Below are positions 12,101 through 24,100 of a stretch of DNA of 64,000 bases, one piece after another (within the stretch, counting starts at the first letter, position 1; each line of letters begins with the position of its first letter). Under the pieces are notes generated by a model that saw only the letters and a list, made by a program, of their open reading frames with translations, was not told the origin of the DNA and searched no databases. Source of the DNA: Larus michahellis (Eukaryota > Chordata > Aves > Charadriiformes > Laridae); assembly GCF_964199755.1 (NCBI RefSeq), contig NC_133897.1, positions 123,892,125 through 123,956,124 of the forward strand, written 5' to 3'. A program made the position numbers and the translations under genes.

Positions 12101-15100
12101 GCAGCAGCAATCATTCAGCCTTTCTGCTGCTTGTCACTTTGGAACAGGGGAAGAAGCCACCTACTCTAATTAAAAGGAAGTTGTTTAATTAAGCAGCTTT
12201 AAAGTTCTTTAATTAAAAGAAGGTTCACAAGTTGTTTTATTGAATGCTTGTGAAATAATACATTAATTCTGAAGACCTTTTCCCATTGCATTCTGGGTTG
12301 TATAAGGAGGGAGAAAAATGCAGGATTTTTACACATGGGCTTTATCCTCAAATTAATGATGCTGGCCCAGGAAAAAAGAGACGATGAGGATTGCACAATG
12401 TGCACAGAGGCCCTTGGTTTGTTTTTCTAGTTTTGAAAAAGGAAATTGTTTGTGACACTTTTTCAATCTGTCTCTTCTCTGCTTATGCATGTCTGTGCAA
12501 TAACTGCGGTAAGCTCTCTCTTGTGAACAGTTCTACGGAAATTAATGAGATTAATTTCCAGAAAAAGAAATTACAAACCAGTTTATGTCTTCTGGAGGGT
12601 ATTTATTGTCATGTTGACATACAAAACCCCTATACAATACGTTTGTTTTTTTTTTTCCCTAAAGCAAGGAAGAAAAGAAAGACTCTTGTGTGTTAATTTC
12701 CTAAAGAAATACAAAGAATTCAAACGAACAGCCACTGTGAACTATCTGTAGCTTAAAAGAAAATCAAAAAACACCAAAGGGAAGATACGGGGTCTCCTTT
12801 GCCTTTAGCCTTTTAAGATCACTCATTTAAATAAATCTGAGACGTGCTGGTTAAACAAAATGTTAGTCATGGAACAAATCAGCAACTGCGGTAAGAGGAG
12901 CAGCAAGAATTTCTGTTTTTCTCTGCAGGATCCAGTTATAGTATAATTAGAAAGAAGCCTTAGCTTGCAGTCAGGAGCCATCCTGGGAGAGACAGGTTGT
13001 GTGGAAGTCCCCTGCCCAGAGAGGGTTGTCGGTAAGCAGCAGAGACAAACTTCAGTCTAAGTGAGACCTCGCTTCTTTACAAAGACCAGGATGAAAGATT
13101 CCCACCGCCCCTCTATCTTTTGGAGTTAAGTAGGCTCAGGAGATGTACCTTCTCCAGGTACAGTCATAGGCAGAGCAGTAATTCAGCAAAGCATTAGGAT
13201 GTTGAAGGACCTCAAGGCGTCCCTCCATCAGGCAGCTGTAAGAGATGTGGAAGAGGGAAGAGGGATCCAGTTTAATTGTCAATACTACTAGTGGGACGTG
13301 TAGCACATACAACTGACCGGAACAAGAAGTTGGAGATGTCCAACCAAAGCTCGCCCAGCTTTTACTGCCGTGTGCAGTACTTTTTGCGTTCCCTGCTGCT
13401 GGAAACAATGTCACTGTAAAGATAAGACAAGTAAGTAAAAATCCATGCACAAGAGCGTCTAATTCAGCGTTTGTGAGTTGGGAAATATCAGACACGAAGT
13501 AGCCTCTGTAGCTTTACTGGTGGGCTTTGTTAAGGGCTTTGACACATGAACTCTCTAATCTTTTCCCTTATTTTCTGTCAATTATTCTCATTGCCACCCA
13601 TCTTTCTACTAATAAAATTTGTGGATGCCACAGAGAAGTCAAAAGGGCCCCCTAATGTTTGAAGATGACTCTGATCCATTGTTTGGGTTTTTTTGTTGTT
13701 TGTTTTTTTTTTTTTCCCCTGAGAACTTGGCATTTCTTAATATTAAAAATACTGAAGTGTTTTGTATACCTATTGACTTCAGCTAGTACGGAATGCTCAG
13801 CATTTCTGTAAATTATCCCTGAGGTCTCCGGTAGCACATCCAGAGGATGCGAGTTTTAGAAGCTGGTGAGCACTAGTGATTAGTGCATCGTATGTATCAA
13901 CATCACCCCAGTATCCCCCACAAAAACTGGACTAGAATCTAATTTTCCAAGGCAGAATTCAAGCATAATTTTATTTCCTCTTTCTATATCCTTCCCTCTG
14001 TTTTGCACACTGTGGCCTTCCTTAAGAATGTGACGTTTGTCTGATGCAGGATGTCATTTTCATATAACGCAGTGGGTGCTTTGGAAAGAAAATTATGTTG
14101 TGTGTAGGAAAATAAATAATAATAAAAGTATAAAGGAAGACTGTGCATTAATGCCTGCCTTTGTAACACTATAATTATTTTTTTCTTCTTTTTTTTTTCT
14201 TTTTTTTTTTTTTCTTTACTGGAACTGGCTTGCAGTGGAGATCTCTGCCATTTGAGCTCCCAGTGCAGCTCACAGCAACAGTTGCCCTTCGGGGTGTATG
14301 TGAGCTCCATGCCTTTACAGGGGAGGAAGATGAGGATATGTATTCCCTGGGAATTTCTTCGACATGTATAGACTTGAGGCGTCATGTTGAGCCTACAGGC
14401 TGTACTCTCATTCTCTAGTGAATCCCAAATTTCCTTATCTTTTTTCCCTGCAGTATTTCACCCCTGTCATTGCGCTGCTTCCAGGTTATGAAGTGGCACA
14501 TCTGCCTGGTGTTAGCCTGGTCGACATTAGTTCATCAGCTCGCTGGCATGGTGCGGTGGTCCCCCATGCGTCATTAGAGGATTGAGGGTTTTGTCAAGGC
14601 CAGAGGTCAAGACAGATCTGAACTCAAATCCTAGAGGTGCAAGGCACTATAACAACCCCAAAATAAACCAGCAGGTCTTTAAATTCAGCCCCATAAACCC
14701 AGCTTTGACGGGAAATTATGTTTATGGAGGTTTTTTGGTTCTGTTTTTTATTTCCCCCATTACCTAAATTTTGACTCTTCTACCTGTTGCAGGCGCAGTT
14801 TCATTACGGCTGGCGCGGGCGCAGGGATAGCTTCAGTATTTCGCGCCCCCATCGGCGGGCTCTTGTTCACGTTAGAAGAAGTGTCTTCATTCTGGGACAT
14901 CAGGCTGGCCTGGCAAACCTTCTTCTGCTGCTTGATGGCTACCTTCACCATGGATTTACTGTCCTCTTCTTTCTGTGGGTTTGTTTACAGAGGTCACTTT
15001 GGATTTTTTGAAGCGGAGAAAAGAATTCTATTTTGGGTACGTACTCTGTGGGTGTGGGAGGAAACAGATGCAGGTGTTTTAGGTCTCTTTCAGCATTGTT

Positions 15101-18100
15101 GCTGGGGGAATAGTGGGGGAGGAGGACTGAGAAGGGGGAAAGATGGTACATGTACCATTATCAGATCAGTGGATATGGAAGCCTTCACACTTTACATCCA
15201 ATAATCACTTAGGTACAGCACAGAGTTGTTTTGTTCTAAATTAAAGTGAACAAGTAGACAAAGCATCTACTGTGTGCTTATTAGCTAATCGTATAAGTTA
15301 AGGTAACTTTCTGTTTTGGTGCTGGATGGGAGAGGGATACTTAGAAGTAAAAGAAAAAGCAGAGAAGCTCTTAAATAGGGCGTCCTCTCCTTCTGTAGTT
15401 GGCTTGAGGTCTGCGTTGTTGCTGCTGGCATTGCTGTACTGCGCCCCTGTTCCTCGGTGCTTACAGATTAAACATTTGGAAACATATAAACAGTGTTTGT
15501 TCCTGGTTGCACAACGGAGGTGACCTTCAGCCTCAGCTACCTTTACTTTATTCCTTCCAGCACAACACAACCTTGATCTTTGAATTTTACCTTGTGTCCA
15601 CCTAAAACTAGTTCCTTATATCATCATGTCTTTCGTTCATTTGTATTGGAAGATGATTCAATAGTGTAGGTATCATGATCTTTACTTCTAAATATCCTTC
15701 TTTATATTTGACTTGAAGATCAATTAGAAAACTAGAAATAAAACCCTGGTCTTATGAACCCCAGTCAACTATTTTGCTAAATTTTTCCTAAGGTAATTCC
15801 CTGATCACTTTCATTCATCTCTGAACTTTCTCTGGCTTGTATTTCTCTAGCAATGCAGAAACCAGAGATTATGATGTTTTCCACATGTAGGCATACCTTG
15901 GTTGGGAAAACGGGCAATATTTTTTTGTGTGCATGCTGCCTGATACAATGATTTTGCATGTGCTATGCAAAAGTATTTGAGGTGTATTTGCTTTGCCACA
16001 AGTTTAGCTGGGGCAAACGGAGAAGACGTTGGTTTTCAACCCAAATCCTTTTTCGTGAGCCAGCTCACAGTGCAGTCCCCCAAGCAGTCGCAGTGACACA
16101 ACCGAGAAGATAAAAATTTGAGGCAGAAAGGTGAGATGACATGGACAGGGAAGAGGTTAGGCCTTCTGAAGCCAGATTCATTGCTGACACCAAAGTATTG
16201 TGTAATGAACAGCTGCATGCACAGGGGAGGGTGGATTCACTCCAATTGCAATTTTACAATAAGCATTGCTCTTCTAACACTCCTTTCAGGGTGTTTTCTG
16301 AAAAGAGCAGTGGTTTCTGTCTCCTTCTGTCTTCTCTTAGTGTCAGTAGAGGGAAAAGCTACCTAAAATTATTACCATCATGACTTCTGGCAGGGTTCAG
16401 TAGTTTTTGGCTCTCAGTGTGGTACAGATAACCAGAAACATTTTCATTTCACTGAACGTGGGGCTCAGGGGAAATTTTGCTCCTTTCATGTTTTGTGGCA
16501 TTAACCAACACAGTCTACAGTGGATAAACTGAGTTGAAAGCTTGTGGGTTATGTTTCTCAAGAAAACTATTTGTTTTCTTTAGTTTCATTCCACCTAACA
16601 TAATGTTACGAGGGGAATTTATTGTACTCCAGAGCGTGAGATTTTCAGGAAGCTTCACTTTGTTTTTACGTGGACCATTGGATTATTTGTAAGGGTGAAA
16701 CTTGCTCTGTAGGTTACAGATTTTTCTGGATGACTGGCCAAAGCCTGTGGTTGATACTACATCAAAAACAAACAATATACTTTGCCACCTTTCATTCCCA
16801 GCATGTGGAGTGCTCACTTGACTTTGCTGCCACACACATGCAGCATCGTGTGCATATATTACTTTAAAACAAACACCTCAGTATATCTTTCCCTTGGGAC
16901 AAATGGAGGTAGGGAGAGAAAACAATAAAACCAGGTATGTCCATTTTTAGTTTTAATGCAGGATTGGAATTAAGTAGAATATAATGCAAGATATTTGGAA
17001 CAGTAAGAGGGCCTGTGCACTTGCTCAAACAATTTAAGGAAGACTGACAGTTTCTCCTATCTGCTGCCCCCAAGATTATACCAGTTCAGGCTCTTTTTTG
17101 TGGGTATCTTTTGACATGCATCCTTACTGCTTCTTGCCAGTAGCTCTTTGAGCACTTTGTGATTTCTTACTGTGTCCGGATACTAATCTTGGCAAAAAGC
17201 TGTGTAACTCTAAGTCTGGGCTAAGGAAATAATATCCTCACAGCTTTTAATAGATTGCCACCTATGTGTATACCCCTTTTTGTTGTCTGGAACATAAAAT
17301 TAAAACACGATACTGCTCTCATCCTTGCTGCCTGTTGAGGAATGAAGCAGAGAATTCAATTAGTATTCCAGCTGCCAGGTTATATTCTGCATTTGTGATT
17401 TGTTGTTCTGCGAGTTGTTCCAGATCGGCATCAATTTTCACCGTTTTACTTAAATAAATTTACTTGTAAATGATCTCAATGCACATGGAGGCAGGTTGAG
17501 ACTTAATAAATGAACTTTCCCAAATTATGATGTAGGTATAGACACAGCGAACAAAGCTCTGGTTCAGCAGAGTCTTTTGAAGTGTTCCTTAAGGCCAATA
17601 TGACATGTTATTTGGATGTAACCTGAAGTGCTGAGTCCTTGTGGTAACTGTAGTGCATCATAGAGGTTTCTGCTATGTGTGCCAGCGTCAGTGTCTACCT
17701 GCTGGTTCCACTCCTGTGAGGTGTGCGAGAAGAGTACACCATCTCTCATGAGACCAGCTTTAAATTAATTAGCTGAGCTCACTAAACCGCAAGGTAGATT
17801 TGTTTCCTGTATGGAAATTACTTTGTGGTATCAGGTTTTGTAAGAGAGGGTGTAATATTTCATGTTACTGACAGGATGCTTGGAACACTTTTTTTCTTCT
17901 TTCTTTGACTAAGGTTAAGAACTTGCTGGACATGAACGTCTTGGCCTTCATTCCGACCATCCTTCTTGGAATGCTTGGAGGTCTTCTGGGAGCTCTCTTT
18001 GTTTCCCTAAATATAAAGATTAATAAATTACGCATGTGGTTCTTTAATTCGATTCCAAAATTATCCCTTAGAAAAACAAGCAAGCTGTTGGAAACTGTGC

Positions 18101-21100
18101 TCATCCTTGTAAGTAAATAATACAGTTCTCTTGATAATATAATATTTAAACTGGCTAATGAGGGCAGGTCATAAATTGGCTGGATGGAAAAATGGACCTT
18201 GCCTGCTGGTACTTGATAATGTGCAACAGAGTACAACAAACGTGGATTTCCAAAGTACGTATAGGTATTTAATGTTGGTGGGTATATAAGAATGGAGAAG
18301 ACATGTTTGTTTGGTTTTTTTTGTTTTGCACTTAAATACTTGACGCCTTTTACCTGTAGAGTTGCTCTCCCACTGCTGCTCTACTGCTATGTACTACATC
18401 AACTTAGTGACATGTAGCAGTTATGTTGGTGCGCATTTGCATTTATTTGCAATCTGTGGAGGGCTGTCACAAGTAGTTTTCATCCATTTTTCTCCAGTTT
18501 TCCTTGCTAGTGATTGACCCTCTCGTTACCCTACACAGCTTGCTCCCCCACAGTGTAGCGGAACCAGGCAGACATCCTCTGCCGCACCTCTGCACCTGAG
18601 CACTTTTTCAGCTGTTACTTTGGAAAGAACAACTAGGAGACTATTACCATAACCATATGTATTTTTGCCTCAAGACAACAAAGGAGATCTCTGCCTGTTT
18701 TGAGAAGAATAGATGTGTGAAGAATAGATATTGTAGAACGTTTAAAAGTTATGGATAGGTACAGAAAACTTTCTGGGCTAAGTATGTATCTGGAGTCAGT
18801 TATCCCTAGTTGTTGCTGATGGAGGTCAGCCTGGAGCCTCAGATGTCCTGATAAGGCATGATGGGGCCATTTTACCCCTAGGCTTTGGAGTTTCCACTTG
18901 GCATTGTATGGCTTTGAGGAGGGCCATGCCATTGTAACGAAAAGTATATGGACAAAAGGTTCCTATGTTTTGGACATTTTAATAATTTTCAATTTTATGC
19001 TTTGGTTATAACTTAAGTATGTTGTTAAATGTTGAGGAAGGAAACCTTCAGAGCTTTTCTGCTGCAGTTTTAGTAAATTGTGCAAATTTTCTCTAGGGAA
19101 TACTTGCTTGTCATAATTTTTCTTTATTTTTTTTTTTTTCCCCCGGCATTTTTGAGGAAGTCTTTCAGAAGAGTTTTTAGACCTTTTAAGTGTTGAGATG
19201 GTATTTCTTTAGGGAAATTAATGCATACCGAAGCCCCATTCTTCTGCCCTCTCTTAGACAGACTTGCCAGTATATTTAATGTATGCTATATATATATTTT
19301 TATATATACTATTGTATACTTTCTCTTCCTTTCCTCCTGGAGAGAGGGTTGCTCAATTATAGACCAGTGGGTTGGCCATATAGATGCTCGCCTCCCATCA
19401 GCCCAGACATTCCTTCAGCAGCCTGTGCTCTAAAAAGAAAAAAAGGACATAAGCTTCAGGGAAAAGCAATCCCCTTGGCTCGCATCAGCAAGTTAGATGT
19501 TACTGGGAGGAAAACGATGAGTGTTTTAAATATGAAAAGGGAAACTCTTGGAGCTAAAAATATGAATAACCATAGGTTGAGGCACATGGTCAGTTCTCTG
19601 CAAGCTCTCCACAGATTGGTAGAGAGATGCACGCGTTTCCCATAGGTTGCACTATTTTCCCTCTCTGTAAGGTCAAAAAGCAGGCATTTTATTTAGTCCT
19701 TGAAAGTTATGCGTGCTATGGCAGTCCAGCTCCCCCTCCTCCGCCTAGCCCCGCTCGGAGCAGCATCCTGCTGGTTGGGTTCTCTGTGGGCACATCAGAG
19801 GTGAAATCTGACCTCCGGTCGGAGGAAGAGGAGGAGGAGGAGGAGGGATGCCGGTGAGCGGGCTGTGCTGGAGCAGGACCATGCCATCCATGACAACTGG
19901 ATTTTAGCTCCTCTTAGCGGCGGGTTGTCGGCTCTTCGGTTTGCAGCCGCGTTTGTCCAGCATCTCGCTGAGGGGAGACGCCTTGAGGAAGCTCACTTGG
20001 AGCTCGTAGCTTCCACGTTTGAAGGAGTGGGTAAGGTAGGTGGGGGAAGACGGGTTTTCTCAGCCCTAGGGAGAGTTTACCCACTGCCCAGCCTTCTTCC
20101 GTTGTGCTACAGGTTTGCTCCCAGGTCTTGCAAAAGACTCAGGACTTTGTGCTGCTGAGCACTGCAATGAGAAATCCGAACAAAAATCCATCATTCAAAC
20201 CAGCAGAATGGGGCGTAGAGTCCCGTGTGTGACTCCCATTAGTCCTGGGTACACTCCACGGTTTCCGAAGGACCTGTGTTTGTGAGAGGTCAGGTTTGTA
20301 ACAATTATTATTTAACAATTTGGAGCTGGAGCTCTGTGTTTGACAGCCGCTTCCCATACTATTGGGAAAGGTTTGGCTTTCTCATAGTACATCACAAAAA
20401 CCTTGCGTAAGTTACTCAAACATGCAAAAACCTCACAGCTCTTTATTTTCAGAAAAAAACAACCCCAAAACAAGCTACAACATAAGTCAGCAAGACCCAG
20501 TATGTTAGAAGATACTGTAGGATTAAACTTAAGATCAGCTAGCAAAGATTTAGTGTCAGACGTAAAGAAAATGCCTCCTAAGAGTTATTTTACGTTGAGG
20601 AGTGGTGCCTTACTGACTCCAAAAGTTCATGGAGCAGTTAGCACCTTGCCAGATCATACCTGAAACTGGGAGAACAGCATGTGTTTTGCAGGGCTATAGT
20701 GCTTACAAGAGGTTTCCTGTTTATATATTTTTGTCTTCATCCTTTAAATTTTTTTTTTTAACAATGCTGTATTTTTACTTTAACTTTGTATCATGAACTC
20801 TTATTCGGACTGTTTTTCCTTTTTATTAGCTCTAGGAGATCCTACTCAGGTCACAGTCCTTATTTTATTATAACTTGGCAAAAAAACAGCAGGAAAGAAA
20901 CTGTTTGATCTGAGAGAGAAACATACGACTATCTTTTTTTTCTTTTCTTTTTTTTTCTTTTACATAAACTCACATAATCAGGCAACTGAAAGAAAGTATG
21001 TCACAGTGCCTTTAACCAAAAATAATCTTGTATAAACCAGTCTGCATTTAAACTTGGAAAGAACCCATCACGGTATCTTCCACACCCACAACATAACCTG

Positions 21101-24100
21101 GAGTACCATTCCTTTGACTGGAATTGAATATCTAATCTTCAGCCCGTAGATTAGGCGAAGCCGTCTTCCTAAGTGCCCTTCTGCCCCTTGGCCTGCGTTT
21201 GCTTCTCCTCAATTCATCACCTTTCTCTCTGTGAGGAAATCACAACGTAGATAATGTTTTGCCAAGAATCTGGCAGAGCTATCTTTCATTTTCAGATTTT
21301 TTTTATCACGTTGACTAATGCTTCTGTTCCAAGAGCTCAGTGTTTCCATGGGCAGGGTGAACAATTTAAGGATATATGCATATATACTTATATATTAAAC
21401 TGTCATATCTTTAAAAGGTTACTTGAAAGGATTATTTTTTTTTTTCTACCTTGCTGTGAAGATAGGCTACTGCTTTAAATATGTAGCCACTGGCTCCAGG
21501 CTAGCTGTCCTTCTAGCTCCCTTTGGACTTTGGGGCTTTGGCAAAAACTTGACCTGTGTTTGAACTGTCCTGTAGTTAAGGTTTCAGAAACAAAACCTGA
21601 CCTGAGCCTTGTGAAGGCTGAACTACTCCCAGTTTCATCTATCTCTTGTAGACACGCTCTGCCCGTAAACTTACAATCTTTGAGATACAGGGAAACAAAG
21701 GCTTGAGATAGGATTGTCTGACGAATCGTCACAACTGCACACAGCTGAGTCTCATCTTGAGGGTTTCTATAAATGTGCTACCTGAGATGTTTTATAACAA
21801 TCCACGGAGTGCAGGAAACCTTGTGCTTGGAAAATGTATTGTTATTATGGCTGTGTGTTCCAGTAATTTCTCTCCAGATGTCTGCTGAAATATTTTCTAA
21901 ATTTCTTTTTTTTTTGGTGGGGTGTATCTTCATTTATTTAGAACTGTAAATTGATCTCAACTAAGATAAAAAACCCCTTAACGTTAGTTTTGAATTAAAT
22001 GTAATGATGTTATATTGAACTATGATATGTTGAAAAATACACATAACTGAAATACAGTCATCTCATGTAAAAACTTCCTTTGCTTTTGGCAAATGCAAAG
22101 CAGCCAGTGAAAACATCTTCTGCTGTGCTCTATTTCAAACATTTTTGGTTTCATTCATATTTACTTCAAATGGGCATATGGAAAACTAGTAGAAGGACCT
22201 GATAACGTCTCCTCATCCATTTGGATTGCAATGCCTGTGTCTCTACTGTATAGCGTGTAATCTGCTTTAAGCATTATAGCTGTCCAGTATTGCAGTCTGG
22301 GAACTTCTTTCTTTTGATTACCTGAATATTAGTCCTTTCATAACATCCTCCTTAAAAGGGAAGGACTAAGTTTGCAAGTTAGAAACAAGTCTTTAACTGT
22401 TCACACTGACCAGGGACTTCAAATTTGCAAAGATCAGGAAGTAACTTAAATTGAAGCAAGGGATTGGTTTTGACACACTGCACCTGGGTCATGGCAATCC
22501 CAGGCACAAATACAGGTTGGGCAGAGAATGGCTTAAGAGCAGCCCTGAGGAGAAGGACTTTGGGTTGCTGGTGGACGAGAACTGTAGAATCATAGGGTTG
22601 GAAGGGACCTCTGGAGATCATCCAGTCCAACCCCCCTGCCAGAGCAGGGTCACCTACAGCAGGTTGCACAGGAACGCGTCCAGGCGGGTTTTGAATGTCT
22701 CCAGAGTTGGAGACTCCACCACCTCTCTGGGCAGCCTGTTCCAGTGCTCTGCCACCCTCAAAGGAAAGAAGTTCCTCCTCATGTTTAGGTGGAACTTCCT
22801 ATGCTCAAGTTTGTGCCCATTACCTCTTGTCCTGTCCCTGGGCACCACTGAAAAGAGCCCGGCCCCATCCTCCTGACACCCACCCTTTAAGTATTTATAA
22901 CCATTGATAACATCCCCCCTCAGTCTTCTTTTTTCCAGACTGCAGAGACCCAAATCCCTCAGCCTTTCTTCATAAGAGAGGTGTTCCAGTCCCCTAATCA
23001 TCTTGGTAGCTCTCTGCTGCACCCTCTCCAGCAGTTCCCTGTCCTTCTGGAACGGGGGAGACCAGAACTGGACACAGTACTCCAGGTGAGGCCTCAACAG
23101 GGCAGAGCAGAGGGGGAGGATGACCTCCCTCGACCTGCTGGCCACACTCTTCTTGATGCACCCCAGGATGCCATTGGCCCTTTTGGCCACGAGGGCACAT
23201 TGCTGGCTCATGGTCATCCTGTTGTCCACCAGGACTCCCAGGTCTCTTTCAGCTGAGCTGCTCTCCAGCAGCTCAGCCCCCAACCTGTACTGGTGCATGG
23301 GGTTATTCCTCCCCAGGTGCAGCACCCTGCACTTGTCCTTGTTGAATTTCATAAGGTTCCTCTTTGCACAGATCTCCAGCCTGTCCAGGTCTCTCTGTAT
23401 GGTGACACAGCCTTCCGGTGTGTCAGCTACCCCCCCCCAGCTTTGTGTCATCAGCAAACTTGCTGAGGGTGCACTCTATCCCCTTATCCAGGTCATTGAT
23501 GAATATATTGAAGAGGACTGGGCCCAGTACTGACCCCTGGGGAACACCACTCGTCACTGAATGCTCAATGTGAGCCGGCAATGTGCGCTTGCAGCCCAGA
23601 AAGCCAACCGCATCCTGGGCTGCATTAAAATAAGTATTGTCAGCAGGTCGAGGGAGGTGATTCTACCCCTTCTGCTCTGCTCTGGGGAGACCACACCTTG
23701 GAGTACTGTGTCCAGCTCTGGAGTCTTCAGCACAAGAACAACATGGACCTGTTGGAACGGGTCCAGAGGAGGGCCATGAAGATGATCAAAGGGCTGAAGC
23801 ACCTCTGCTATCAGGACAGCTGAGAGAGGTGGGGTTGTTCAGCCTGGAGAAGAGGTCTCTGGGGAGACCTTATAGCAGCCTTCCAGTACCTAAAGGGGAC
23901 CTACAGGAAAGATGGGGAGGGACTCTTTATCAGGGAGTGTAATGATAGGATGAGGGGTAACGGTTTTAAACTGAAAGATTAGATACTAGGAAGAAATTAT
24001 TTACTGTGAGGGTGTTGAGACACTGGAACAGGTTGCCCAGGGGAAATTGTGGATGCCTCGTCCCTCAAAGTGTTCAAGGCCAGGTTGGATGGGGCTTTGA

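Noticed and set aside
22654..23457. 267-codon minus-strand ORF as a host gene
   Set aside because: Its translation is the C-terminal part of a CR1 reverse transcriptase and the CR1 3' tail follows it, so it is annotated as a mobile element.
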